Of a stretch of 64,000 bases of DNA, positions 55,027 through 63,992 are shown piece by piece (within the stretch, counting starts at the first letter, position 1; each line of letters begins with the position of its first letter). Source of the DNA: Vibrio toranzoniae (lineage in GTDB: Bacteria; Pseudomonadota; Gammaproteobacteria; Enterobacterales; Vibrionaceae); NCBI RefSeq assembly GCF_024347655.1, contig NZ_AP025514.1:1488001-1552000 (forward strand), in the 5' to 3' direction. The notes under the pieces are model-generated. The model searched no databases. It was not told where the DNA came from and saw nothing but the letters and a program-made list of their open reading frames with translations. The position numbers and the translations under genes were made by a program.

Positions 55027-55812
55027 ATGACGACAGTATCCGTACATCAATTCAAACATTGGCTTAAGTTTCACCCAAACTCTCGAATTCGAAATGTATT
55101 TTCTGTTTTGAAAAGCGTAAGAAGCGCAGAGCTACCGACCCCACAAATGGTTAACCGTTGCCTTTACCAATTACACAAGTTAGTTGTGAGCATGATTACG
55201 GGCTTTACTCGTTTTTGTTATTGGACACCCGCATTCAAAGGAAGAGTCACGCAATGCGGAAAACATTTGTATCTGTACGGTGGTTTACCGTTTGTGAGTG
55301 GTCCTTTACAAATTTCAATTGGCGATAACTGTCGAGTTTCTGGCCACACCACATTTTTAGGGTGTTCTCAGCCACTAGACAGTTTCATGCCCCCTCTTCT
55401 ATCGATTGGCAACAATGTTGATATCGGCTGGCAATCAACGATTGCAGTGGGCAAACGCGTCATCATCTCTGACAATGTTCGTATCGCTGGCGGTGCATTC
55501 TTGTTTGGGTATTCGGGTCATCCTCTTGATGCAAAACGAAGAGCTGATGGTGAAGGCGATGATCCCCAACAGATCAGCGATATTATCCTCGAGCGAGATG
55601 TGTGGCTAGGCACAAACGTGACCGTAAAAGGCGGTGTGACCATTGGTGAAGGTGCTGTGATTGCTGCAGGTAGTGTCGTCATCAAAAGTGTCCCGCCATT
55701 TGCAATTGCAGCCGGCAACCCAGCACGAGTTGTAGGACAGATTGAATCTGTTGAAGCGGCCAAACAAAATACCGCTAAATCGTTTGAAACTCATAGAGGT
55801 GACCATGCGTGA
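55027..55812 (+). CDS. sypM: SypM-like hexapeptide-repeat acetyltransferase
   Basis: A 261-residue protein with a left-handed beta-helix acyltransferase domain from about residue 90: ISIGDNCRVSGHTTF, SIGNNVDIGWQSTIAV, VIISDNVRIAGGAFL, WLGTNVTVKGGVTIGEGAVIAAGSVV. It probably O-acetylates the polysaccharide; donor is likely acetyl-CoA. The N-terminal 90 residues are not like the repeats. AAAGGAA precedes ATG 55027. It overlaps sypN by 8 bp. Confidence 0.88.
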   Translation: MTTVSVHQFKHWLKFHPNSRIRNVFSVLKSVRSAELPTPQMVNRCLYQLHKLVVSMITGFTRFCYWTPAFKGRVTQCGKHLYLYGGLPFVSGPLQISIGDNCRVSGHTTFLGCSQPLDSFMPPLLSIGNNVDIGWQSTIAVGKRVIISDNVRIAGGAFLFGYSGHPLDAKRRADGEGDDPQQISDIILERDVWLGTNVTVKGGVTIGEGAVIAAGSVVIKSVPPFAIAAGNPARVVGQIESVEAAKQNTAKSFETHRGDHA

Positions 55813-56923
55813 TCTAATCGTATTTGGTGAAGACTTTGGCGGACTTCCTTCATCCACTCAGCATCTGATTCGCCACTTAGCTAAGACACACAAAGTGCTA
55901 TGGATTAACTCCATTGGTTTAAGACAACCTAAACTGTCAACAAAAGATGTCATGCGTGCGTTCAACAAATGGTTTGGTAAAACCAATGCCGTGACACAGA
56001 ATATGCTCGATGCAAATGAACACAGTCATATTACGGTGGTAAACCTAAAAACTATCCCCGCACCTTCATCAACATTAGCAAGAAAGCTTGCACAAATGCT
56101 CATGTTGAAACAACTAAAGCCCATTATCGCAAAGCTAAACATGCGGGCACCGATCTTGTGGACGTCACTTCCTACCGCTGTCGACCTGTGTGGTCACCTT
56201 GGTGAATCTGCAGTGGTTTATTATTGTGGAGACGATTTTAGCGCATTAGCCGGAGTTGACCATCAAACTGTTACAGAGCATGAATCCGATCTGATAAAAA
56301 AATCGCACCTAATCTTTGCCGCGAGTAAGACATTAATAAACAAGTTTCCAGAAGATAAAGTCCAGTTGTTGCCACATGGCGTAGATGTAAGCCTTTTCTC
56401 TACTCAAGTACCGAGAGCGAAAGACTTACCCAGTAATCACAGACCAATCGCAGGTTTTTATGGAAGCCTATCTCAATGGCTCGATTACGGCCTTATTGAA
56501 CATGTAGCGACAGCAATGCCCGACTGGGATTTTGTTTTCATTGGCCCGAATGAGCTTGATAGTTTAGCGCTTCCTAACCTTGACAATGTTCATTACCTTG
56601 GTCCAAAACCCCACCATTCTTTGCCAAGTTATTCGCAACATTGGGATGTGAGCCTTTTACCATTTGTTGATAACGAACAGATTCGTGCATGCAGCCCTTT
56701 GAAGCTCATGGAATACCTTGCGGCAGGAACGCCTATCGTAACCACGCCTTTTCCAGCGCTATTACCTTATCAAGATCACGTCACAAAAGTCAGTAACGCA
56801 CAACAAATGATAGAGGCGTTAAACAAAGCTCAGCAGCTTACCAACTCACCACTATCACTCGTTGAAAAAGACAGCTGGCAGAACCGTGCCAAGTTCGTAC
56901 ACTGGATGTTGGAGCTACTATGA
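55805..56923 (+). CDS. sypN: SypN-like glycosyltransferase
   Basis: A 372-residue GT-B glycosyltransferase resembling TuaH-type enzymes: RDLIVFGEDFGGLPSSTQHL at the start, LLPHGVDVSLF, IAGFYGSLSQWLDYGLIE, and the C-terminal ACSPLKLMEYLAAGTPIV. It should add one sugar of the syp repeat. GAGGTG precedes ATG 55805, which I prefer to an in-frame start at 55742 inside sypM. It overlaps sypO by 4 bp. Confidence 0.87.
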   Translation: MRDLIVFGEDFGGLPSSTQHLIRHLAKTHKVLWINSIGLRQPKLSTKDVMRAFNKWFGKTNAVTQNMLDANEHSHITVVNLKTIPAPSSTLARKLAQMLMLKQLKPIIAKLNMRAPILWTSLPTAVDLCGHLGESAVVYYCGDDFSALAGVDHQTVTEHESDLIKKSHLIFAASKTLINKFPEDKVQLLPHGVDVSLFSTQVPRAKDLPSNHRPIAGFYGSLSQWLDYGLIEHVATAMPDWDFVFIGPNELDSLALPNLDNVHYLGPKPHHSLPSYSQHWDVSLLPFVDNEQIRACSPLKLMEYLAAGTPIVTTPFPALLPYQDHVTKVSNAQQMIEALNKAQQLTNSPLSLVEKDSWQNRAKFVHWMLELL

Positions 56924-58353
56924 ATAATCTGAAATTGCGGTTATTGATTCTTTTGAATGCAATGTGGCGTCAACGCTACGTAATATTAGTCCCGATTCTT
57001 GTTCTCCCCTTCGTTGGGTTCGGAGTCAGTAAACTGGCTCCTACCAAATATGATGCTCACACCAGCATGTTGATCCAAGAAACCGCAAAGATGAACCCTT
57101 TCTTAAAAGACATCGCTGTATCGACAATGCTTAAAGATCGAATTAGCGCACTGAGAACACTATTGCATAGCAGCCATGTACTTTACTCAGTGGCGGAAGA
57201 GCTTAAATTGCTCACGCCGGAAATGTCCAATTTCGACAAAGAGACACTCATCTCCGATTTGTCACAACGTTTATCAGTCACTCAACTAGGAAAAGATTTT
57301 CTAAAGATAAGCCTGAGTTCAAACACTCCAATTGGCATGGAGTCAACTCTTCAGTCAGTCAGCGAACATTTTATCGAACAGCTATTAGCGCCGGAGCGTT
57401 CATCAATTCAAGACTCTAGTAGCTTTTTAAAAGTACATATTGACGAACGCAGCGCAGAATTAGCCAAAGCAGAGGAAGCGTTGGCGCTTTATGTAAATGA
57501 AAACGTACACTCAACACCTGAAGTTCAGAGTCAGAGTTTGAATCGACTAGCGTCACTCAAACAAACATTGGCCGAGAAAGAGGCGGAGTTATCTGGTGTC
57601 CAAAAAAGCCTAGGCTCGATTGATCAGCAACTATCGAAAACCAACCCGGTAATTGGGCGCCTAGAAGATCAATTGATTGATATTCGTAGTGAGCTAACCT
57701 TGCTACAAGCGAAATACACAGACAAACACAGCGCAGTTCAAGCCAAGGTTCGCGAACTAGAGAGGCTGGAGAACGAGCGCAAGACATTGCTGGCTCTCAA
57801 ACAACCAGGAATGAACAATGACCAGTTGTGGGATATAGCCAGTAGCGCAACATTGAGTAAGCTATCCGACAATCAACCATTGCTGGTCACACAATTGCAA
57901 AGCCTTCAATTAGTTCGAGCACGCTTTGAATCATTAACAGAAGAAACAAAAAGCCTTCGCACTATAATCTTTGAATTGGAAAACAAGGCCAACAACTTCG
58001 GTGAAAACGCAAAAGAGATGTACCGACTTCAACGAGATGTGAAGATCAAACGTCAGTTATATGATGAACTTACTGAACGCTATGAAATGGCACAACTAAC
58101 AGGCTCTCTAGGTATATTCGAGCAGAACAAGCGAGTCAAGATTATTGATTTGCCTTTTACACCAAGCGTAAAATCTAACATGCCGACATTCGTATTTATC
58201 CTAGCAGGTTTGGTTGCTGGCATTGGTCTTGGTGTCGGTTTAGCGGTGTTATTCGAATTGTTTGATTCTTCTATCAAACGTAAAGAAGAAATCGAAGATA
58301 TTTTGGGCGTTCCTGTGATCACCGTTATCCCCAAAATGAGCAATCCAATTTAA
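56920..58353 (+). CDS. sypO: SypO-like Wzz-family chain-length determinant
   Basis: A 477-residue protein with membrane helices near residues 18-38 and 418-440 flanking a long periplasmic coiled-coil (ERSAELAKAEEALALYV..., REVLERLENERKTLLAL-like). The C-terminal FDSSIKRKEEIEDILGVPVITVIP is typical of Wzz/PCP proteins. There is no kinase domain; SypD is the likely cytosolic partner. It sets polymer length with SypL. A terminator follows it. Confidence 0.9.
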   Translation: MNNLKLRLLILLNAMWRQRYVILVPILVLPFVGFGVSKLAPTKYDAHTSMLIQETAKMNPFLKDIAVSTMLKDRISALRTLLHSSHVLYSVAEELKLLTPEMSNFDKETLISDLSQRLSVTQLGKDFLKISLSSNTPIGMESTLQSVSEHFIEQLLAPERSSIQDSSSFLKVHIDERSAELAKAEEALALYVNENVHSTPEVQSQSLNRLASLKQTLAEKEAELSGVQKSLGSIDQQLSKTNPVIGRLEDQLIDIRSELTLLQAKYTDKHSAVQAKVRELERLENERKTLLALKQPGMNNDQLWDIASSATLSKLSDNQPLLVTQLQSLQLVRARFESLTEETKSLRTIIFELENKANNFGENAKEMYRLQRDVKIKRQLYDELTERYEMAQLTGSLGIFEQNKRVKIIDLPFTPSVKSNMPTFVFILAGLVAGIGLGVGLAVLFELFDSSIKRKEEIEDILGVPVITVIPKMSNPI

Positions 58354-58365
58354 GACTTAACCAAT

Positions 58366-58394
58366 ACACCAGCTTCGTACTGGTGTTTTTCTTT
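58366..58394 (+). terminator. Terminator after sypO
   Basis: ACACCAG at 58366-58372 pairs with CTGGTGT at 58380-58386 around a 7-nt loop, followed by TTTTTC. It separates sypO from the independently promoted sypPQR. Confidence 0.88.
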
Positions 58395-58520
58395 CTATGG
58401 GCACTTTTTTACGCTTGTATTTTCATCTCTGCCATTTATCTTTATCAGATTAAAACACCGCCTCGCCTTATTCTTCTCCCACTTAATTAGTCTCTTACCT
58501 ATTTCGACATTCTGTTTTGA

Positions 58521-58535
58521 TTCCTATTTTGAGAA
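58521..58535 (+). promoter_or_regulatory. SypG-enhancer-like site upstream of sypP
   Basis: TTCCTATTTTGAGAA matches the right arm TGAGAA fully and the left arm partly. It lies 66 bp upstream of the sypP sigma-54 promoter, a spacing like the other syp sites. Confidence 0.6.
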
Positions 58536-58593
58536 TAACAAGAGGATAAAATAAAAAAGAAATTAAGCTGTTGATAATTAAAGATTAATTAAT

Positions 58594-58609
58594 TGGCACA
58601 ACTCGTGCA
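58594..58609 (+). promoter_or_regulatory. Sigma-54 promoter of sypPQR
   Basis: TGGCACAACTCGTGCA has an exact TGGCAC at -24 and GC at -12, 10 bp apart. It lies about 60 bp before sypP. Confidence 0.85.
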
Positions 58610-58670
58610 GTTATTGAATAACAAAATGAAAACGAAACAACTTAGATAACTTAATAGCAGGGAGAGCGCT

Positions 58671-59813
58671 ATGGAAAACCAACTCACAACACATGGGAAG
58701 AAGGTAATACATGTTGTTCAGCATCTCGCTCCTGGAGGCCTAGAGACACTCACCTTAGATTTGCTTCGCCTTGCTAAGCCTTGTGACCAAGTGTTTATTG
58801 TAAGCTTAGAGGGAACAAAACAAGAGTCTATTGATAACTGGCCAAAGTTAGAGCGTTACCAAAACCAAATCATATTTCTAGACAAAGAGTCAGGCATTCA
58901 ATTCAATGTTATTCTCAAGTTGATCAAAGAATTCAAATCTATTTGTCCAGATGTGGTTCATACTCATCATATTGGCCCACTACTTTACGCGGGATATGCC
59001 GCTCGCCTCACCGGTGTACAGACCCGAATCCATACCGAACACGATGCGTGGCATCTTCAAGACGATAAACGCCGTCATCTACAAGCACTAGCACTGAAAG
59101 CCGTTCAACCAACACTCGTGGCCGATGCAACACGTGTCTACAACCAACTCCGCTCAGCTTTCACCTACAACAATATTATTACCATCAGAAATGGCGTTGA
59201 TTGCGACAAATTCAAGCCAGTATCGAAAATAGAAGCACGAACAGCGTTAGGCCTACCACAAGACAAGAACATTGTTGGTTGCGCAGGTCGATTGGAGCAC
59301 GTTAAAGGTCAAGATCAACTGATTCAAGCTCTTGCACTGCTGCCTAAAAATACCATCGTAGCTTTTGCGGGCGACGGTTCTAAACGAAAACAATTAGAAC
59401 GATTAGCTAACAACCTCAACTTGAAAGATCGCGTCATCTTTCTTGGATTAGTTGATGACATGACGACTTTTTATGGTGCACTCGATACTTTCTGCCTACC
59501 TTCACGTCATGAAGGATTACCACTTTCTACATTAGAAGCTCAAGCTTGTAACATTCCGACCGTCGCGATGAATGTGGGGGCTGTCGAAGAAACACTCTGT
59601 CCAATCAGTGGACATCTTGTCAAAAATGGCAGTATCACAGGGTTAGCAGGCGAACTGCTTAAAGCCACTCTCAACTCATCAGTCAAGAAGCAACATCAAA
59701 TAGCTCTAACCTTTGAAAATACTTCTAACCCTCGTCGCTACGTTCTTAATAACTTCGACATTGTGAAAATGGTCGCGTCTTATGACGTCATTTCTGAAGG
59801 AGCTTACGCATGA
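58671..59813 (+). CDS. sypP: SypP-like GT4 glycosyltransferase
   Basis: A 380-residue GT4 glycosyltransferase: VQHLAPGGLETLTLDLL near residue 15, VVHTHHIGPLLYAGYAAR, IVGCAGRLEHVKGQDQLIQAL near 200 and CLPSRHEGLPLSTLEAQACNIP (EX7E) near 283-305. It adds a sugar to the repeat unit; the donor is unknown. GGGAGAG precedes the ATG. It is coupled to sypQ by a 4-bp overlap. Confidence 0.9.
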   Translation: MENQLTTHGKKVIHVVQHLAPGGLETLTLDLLRLAKPCDQVFIVSLEGTKQESIDNWPKLERYQNQIIFLDKESGIQFNVILKLIKEFKSICPDVVHTHHIGPLLYAGYAARLTGVQTRIHTEHDAWHLQDDKRRHLQALALKAVQPTLVADATRVYNQLRSAFTYNNIITIRNGVDCDKFKPVSKIEARTALGLPQDKNIVGCAGRLEHVKGQDQLIQALALLPKNTIVAFAGDGSKRKQLERLANNLNLKDRVIFLGLVDDMTTFYGALDTFCLPSRHEGLPLSTLEAQACNIPTVAMNVGAVEETLCPISGHLVKNGSITGLAGELLKATLNSSVKKQHQIALTFENTSNPRRYVLNNFDIVKMVASYDVISEGAYA

Positions 59814-60997
59814 TTGATTGGGTACTCGCAAGTCTATGTTTGTTTTCTGGAATGCTAATTGTCTACCATCACGCCGCTTACCCCATTTTGTTGCGTTGGT
59901 ACGCAAAACGTAATCCAGTGCGTCAAGTATCAGAAAGCTCTCGTTGTTATAAAGAGGAGCAACGAGACTCGACTCTTCCCTCTATCACCATTCTAGTTCC
60001 TGCTTTTAATGAAGAACAATGGATAGCTGAAAAGATTCGTAACCTCGCTTCGTTAGATTACCCAAGAAAGAAACTGCAGGTCATTATCGCGTGTGATGGC
60101 TGTAACGACAACACGGTCGAAATTGCACAAATGGCAATCCAAGAAGCGATGTGTAGTGATGTTCACTTCGAGATACATGACTATGCTCAAAATCGAGGAA
60201 AAGTCGCCATTATCAACGAAGAAGTAACAAACATAACCAGCAATATCATTGCTCTTAGTGACGTTTCAGCACTCATTTCATTGGATGCGTTATTGATTGC
60301 TGCTGCTCATTTTGAAAATGACAAGGTTGGTGTCGTTAATGCCACTTATCAATTATACCCAACGGAAAACACAGGTGAGAATAGTTATTGGCAGTATCAA
60401 ACCGCTGTCAAAGAGTATGAATCGTCAATGGGTTCGAGCTTAGGTTCTCACGGTGCCTTCTACTTATTCCGAACTAAACTGTTTGAGTTATTACCTCATA
60501 ACGCCATCAATGATGATTTTATCTTACCCATGCAAATCGTCAAACAAGGCTATATCGCTGAATACGAAACGCAAATGGTGGCTTTAGAATTAGAAGAATC
60601 AAACCTAAAGACAGACTTCAATCGACGTTTGCGAATTTCTGCTGGCAACATGCAACAAGCGATTCTGTTGTGTGGCTTGTTTAACCCTAAATTTAAAGGC
60701 ACCGCTTTTGCTTTCTTCTCCGGGAAAGGCCTACGACTTCTCACTCCTTATCTAATGATTATGTGCTTAGTTTGCTCCGCCCTTCTCAAAGAAAACCTGT
60801 TATTCGAAGTGTTACTTTGGATACAAATCGCGGTCTACAGCATTGGTGTACTGGGCTGCATCATGCCAAAAGCCCTGATCAATAAGCCTATTTCATTAAT
60901 TTCTTATTTAATCGTTGGTCATTATGCCAACTTCATTGGTGGCGTACGTTACCTACTGGGACTTGAAAACTCCCCTTGGACTCGAGTGAATCGTTAA
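59810..60997 (+). CDS. sypQ: SypQ-like membrane glycosyltransferase (GT2)
   Basis: A 395-residue processive-type GT2 with an N-terminal helix, the GT-A core (SITILVPAFNEEQWIAEKI near residue 60, CDGCNDNTVEIAQ near 103, ALSDVSALIS near 152), LFRTKL and INDDFILPMQIV, and three C-terminal helices. It should polymerise or start a chain at the membrane. The C-terminal helices are typical of BcsA/PgaC-like enzymes. It lies 9 bp before sypR. Confidence 0.88.
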   Translation: MIDWVLASLCLFSGMLIVYHHAAYPILLRWYAKRNPVRQVSESSRCYKEEQRDSTLPSITILVPAFNEEQWIAEKIRNLASLDYPRKKLQVIIACDGCNDNTVEIAQMAIQEAMCSDVHFEIHDYAQNRGKVAIINEEVTNITSNIIALSDVSALISLDALLIAAAHFENDKVGVVNATYQLYPTENTGENSYWQYQTAVKEYESSMGSSLGSHGAFYLFRTKLFELLPHNAINDDFILPMQIVKQGYIAEYETQMVALELEESNLKTDFNRRLRISAGNMQQAILLCGLFNPKFKGTAFAFFSGKGLRLLTPYLMIMCLVCSALLKENLLFEVLLWIQIAVYSIGVLGCIMPKALINKPISLISYLIVGHYANFIGGVRYLLGLENSPWTRVNR

Positions 60998-61006
60998 GGA
61001 CTGACC

Positions 61007-61666
61007 ATGATGAACATTGATCAATTATCAAACCTGAATCTATACCAATACAAGATTTCTCGCGCGAAACGCACCTTTGATTTTGTTAGCTCTTTACTCG
61101 CGTTAGTCATCTTATCTCCAGTGTTCCCATTTATCGCACTGGCTATTGCACTCACTTCTCGCGGCCCGATCTTCTACCGTCAACTGCGCGTCGGAAAATC
61201 GACACCGGAAAAGATGGAGATTTTTGAAATCATGAAGTTTCGTAGCATGTATCAAGATGCGGAAACTCGCTCAGGTGCAGTGTGGGCAACGGAAAATGAC
61301 CCTCGAATCACACCAGTTGGTCGTTTTTTAAGAAAAACACGCCTTGATGAGCTTCCGCAGTTGTTTAACGTGTTGAAAGGGGAAATGTCATTAATTGGCC
61401 CTCGCCCCGAGCGCCCGACGTTCTATAACAAACTGGAAAATGAAATCCCTTACTTTGCTGACCGTACTTATGGTGTTATGCCTGGTATCACAGGTCTTGC
61501 ACAGGTAAACCAAGGGTATGACACGTGCATTGAAGATGTTCGTCGCAAAGTTGGCTTCGACCACAGTTATGCTCTTAGTCTATGTTCTATGAGATCATGG
61601 ATTGCTGCAGACCTAAACATTATGACAAAAACAATTTTGGTGATGGTTGATGGCCGAGGTCGCTAG
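61007..61666 (+). CDS. sypR: SypR-like phosphoglycosyl transferase (initiating sugar transferase)
   Basis: A 219-residue monotopic phosphoglycosyl transferase: one re-entrant N-terminal helix (SLLALVILSPVFPFIAL near residue 30-50), IFYRQLRVGK, the catalytic Asp-Glu in TRLDELPQ near residue 108, and LIGPRPERPTF. It lacks the four-helix N-terminal domain of WcaJ-type enzymes, so it is a PglC-like small form. It should start the repeat by moving a sugar-phosphate to undecaprenyl phosphate. ATG 61007 or the next codon is the start. Confidence 0.92.
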   Translation: MMNIDQLSNLNLYQYKISRAKRTFDFVSSLLALVILSPVFPFIALAIALTSRGPIFYRQLRVGKSTPEKMEIFEIMKFRSMYQDAETRSGAVWATENDPRITPVGRFLRKTRLDELPQLFNVLKGEMSLIGPRPERPTFYNKLENEIPYFADRTYGVMPGITGLAQVNQGYDTCIEDVRRKVGFDHSYALSLCSMRSWIAADLNIMTKTILVMVDGRGR

Positions 61667-61703
61667 TATCGAGTTGCGGTAACCTTTGGTCACGTTAAAA
61701 CGT

Positions 61704-61735
61704 AGCTACGTTCAAATATAGCTACATTCAAGTAT
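61704..61735 (+). repeat. Two 16-bp direct repeats after sypR
   Basis: AGCTACGTTCAAATAT is followed at once by AGCTACATTCAAGTAT, with two differences. It lies in the gap between sypR and the lysR gene. No function is apparent. Confidence 0.7.
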
Positions 61736-61777
61736 AAACTTTCTTGCTTAGCATTGGTTAATTCGGATCCAACTCAA

Positions 61778-61811
61778 ACTGATGAGTACTTAATTGCTCA
61801 TCGGTTTTTTT
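61778..61811 (+). terminator. Terminator closing the syp locus
   Basis: ACTGATGAG at 61778-61786 pairs (one G-T) with CTCATCGGT at 61797-61805 around a 10-nt loop, followed by a run of T. It ends the sypPQR message. Confidence 0.88.
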
Positions 61812-61883
61812 CGATTTCGTATACCATTTAATATACGATACCTGCTAATCATCCCCAGCCCGTATTCGAATCCGTCCATCACT

Positions 61884-62762
61884 ATGAAAATCGAAGACCT
61901 GAAACTATTCACAACCGTTGTTGAGCTTGGCAGCTTTACCGCAGCCGCTAACGCATTAGATCTCCCACGTGCGAATGTAAGTCGACGGATCAACGATTTA
62001 GAGAAAACACTCAATATTCAGCTGTTCTTCCGTACTACTCGGAGTTTATCGGTTACTAAATCGGGTGAGCTCTACTATAACGAATTACTGAAAGCGTTAA
62101 GTGCACTCGAAAAAGCCAACCACGTGGCGTCTAACCTTTTAGAAGTCCCACATGGTCGCGTGAAAATTGGTTTGCTTCCAGAGACTGGCGATATCGTTCA
62201 ATCTACCCTATTTAAATTTCAAGATTTATACCCTGAGGTTGAGCTCGATATAAGAAGTATCAGTAACGGATTTCTTGATATGTACCGCCAAGGATTAGAC
62301 CTCGCAATGCATGGTGGCCGCTTAAGTGATTCCAACGTAGTCGCGCGTAAGGTGATGGATTTACGACGTATTTTTGTTGCGAGTCCAGAATACATAAAAA
62401 AATACGGTAAGCCTTCAACGGTTGAAGAACTCTCTCGCTTTCCATGTGTTTGTTTCCGTTGGCCAAGCGGTGATATAGACAAAGAATGGCAAGTCTCTGA
62501 TCATATAATTAAGGTTGAACCTTCTATCGTCAGCGACAGTATAGGTTTCGTAAAAGGTGCATCTACACGCCACCGAGGCATCGCTCTGTTACCAGAACTG
62601 ATGGTAAGGCAAGAACTAAAGGACGGCTCACTGATTAACCTATTCCCTATTGATGTCATACAAAAAGAAGAAGCTTGGCTATTGTATCCACAACGTAAAG
62701 CTTTGAGCCATGCCAGCCAATTATTGATTGACTTTTTGTTACAAGAACTGCCAAATATATAA
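61884..62762 (+). CDS. LysR-family transcriptional regulator
   Basis: A 292-residue LysR-type regulator: N-terminal HTH (LKLFTTVVELGSFTAAANALDLPRANVSRRINDLEKTLNIQLFFR in pieces, residues 5-50) and a C-terminal effector domain (VKIGLLPETGDIV, DLAMHGGRLSDSNVVARKV). The subgroup is AaeR/YafC-like, where RND pumps often lie alongside. I start at ATG 61884; a longer in-frame reading crosses the terminator. It precedes the RND adaptor by 99 bp on the same strand and may control it. Confidence 0.9.
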   Translation: MKIEDLKLFTTVVELGSFTAAANALDLPRANVSRRINDLEKTLNIQLFFRTTRSLSVTKSGELYYNELLKALSALEKANHVASNLLEVPHGRVKIGLLPETGDIVQSTLFKFQDLYPEVELDIRSISNGFLDMYRQGLDLAMHGGRLSDSNVVARKVMDLRRIFVASPEYIKKYGKPSTVEELSRFPCVCFRWPSGDIDKEWQVSDHIIKVEPSIVSDSIGFVKGASTRHRGIALLPELMVRQELKDGSLINLFPIDVIQKEEAWLLYPQRKALSHASQLLIDFLLQELPNI

Positions 62763-62766
62763 TTAT

Positions 62767-62805
62767 TGTCACGATTATCATGACAGTGTTATACCGTTAA
62801 CACTG
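62767..62805. promoter_or_regulatory. Two inverted repeats between the lysR gene and the RND adaptor
   Basis: TGTCA-N9-TGACA (62767-62785) is followed by CAGTGTTA-N6-TAACACTG (62784-62805), the second a perfect 8-bp inverted repeat. Neither has a T-run, so they look like operators rather than terminators. They sit 57-95 bp before the adaptor gene. Confidence 0.55.
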
Positions 62806-62861
62806 ATTATCTGTGACTTACATCTAGATAGAATTGCGCCATCAATTTTTAGGAACAATTA

Positions 62862-63992
62862 ATGATGTCAATCTATCGCTACTCCCTACTTGCCACTACG
62901 CTTCTGCCTCTTATCGGTTGCAACCCATCTGCTATCACTGAACCATCCGTTACTTCTGCGCCATCGAGCGCTTCTATCAAAGTAACACAAGAGCAACCTA
63001 TCCAGGTCATTCAGCTTGAACCGCTTGCGAACCAAGCTCAAAAGTCATTTACAGGTAAACTAAAATCTTCTGAAACCGCGGGCGTGGCATTTCGTGTTCC
63101 TGGCACCATTCAAAGTATCTTAGTTTCTACGGGAGACACTGTAGTTAAAGGCCAACCTTTAGCAGAACTTGATCCGCATGACTATCAAGTGACATTGGAA
63201 GAATTACAAGCTCGCGCACTAGAGGCGAAGTCAGCACGTAAACTTGCTAAGGTGGAGCTAGCGCGCGTGAAACAAGCGATTGATGACAACGCCATTGCCA
63301 ACGTCAACTTAGACCGAGCAATCAGTAGCTACGAGCGTAGCGAATCGGCTGTTAAAGTGGTGGAGCAAAATATCCGTCGCGCTAAAGACTCCATTCGTTA
63401 TACCCAACTACTTGCGCCTTTCGATGGAGTCGTTGCTTCTTCGAACTTTGACCAGTACGAGCAAGTTCTACCGGGCACCTCTGTATTTACGATTCACAAC
63501 CCAGACCAACTGGAAGTTACAATTGATGTCCCTGAGAATCTCATTCATAAGTTCAGCCCTGATCAACAATCGAAAATTAGTTGGTATGGTTCAAAGCTAG
63601 GTCTAACGGCTTACGCTAGCGAGATCTCGACTCAACCGCACCCAATCAAACAAACCTACTCGGTGACCTACCGTTTAGCACCAATCGGTGATGATCGAGT
63701 GAGTAGGCAGCTTTTACCGGGCAAAGCCGTAACCTTGTCGACTCAGCTAGATGACATCTCCAATAACTTCTGTCTACCTTATTCAGCTATTGTGAATCAA
63801 TCAGGTATCGAGCAAGTGTTCACGATCGAAAATGAGCAAGCGCAAGGTGTGATGGTTAGTGTTATGTCACTTAAAAAAGACTCAGCGTGTGTTGAATCAA
63901 CATTGAAGGGGGGTGACTACGTTGTAGTTAGTGGTTCTCAATACGTTATCGAAGGCCAACATTTCTCCAATATCCAAGTTAAGAGCCTGTAG
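62862..63992 (+). CDS. RND efflux periplasmic adaptor (membrane fusion protein), lipoprotein
   Basis: A 376-residue protein with a lipoprotein signal (lipobox LIGC near residue 20) and the MFP layout: a barrel-sandwich strand pair (SFTGKLKSSETAGVAFRVPGTI, then LLAPFDGVVASSNFDQYE), a coiled-coil hairpin (about residues 105-175), and a beta-barrel to the end. It should link an inner-membrane RND pump to an outer-membrane channel. The pump is presumably encoded just past the window edge. AGGAA precedes the ATG. Confidence 0.9.
   Translation: MMSIYRYSLLATTLLPLIGCNPSAITEPSVTSAPSSASIKVTQEQPIQVIQLEPLANQAQKSFTGKLKSSETAGVAFRVPGTIQSILVSTGDTVVKGQPLAELDPHDYQVTLEELQARALEAKSARKLAKVELARVKQAIDDNAIANVNLDRAISSYERSESAVKVVEQNIRRAKDSIRYTQLLAPFDGVVASSNFDQYEQVLPGTSVFTIHNPDQLEVTIDVPENLIHKFSPDQQSKISWYGSKLGLTAYASEISTQPHPIKQTYSVTYRLAPIGDDRVSRQLLPGKAVTLSTQLDDISNNFCLPYSAIVNQSGIEQVFTIENEQAQGVMVSVMSLKKDSACVESTLKGGDYVVVSGSQYVIEGQHFSNIQVKSL

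Noticed and set aside
59608..59620. GGACATCTTGTCA in sypP, a near match to the fdh-region palindrome
   Set aside because: It lies in conserved coding sequence, far from any related promoter, and differs from the consensus; chance is likely.
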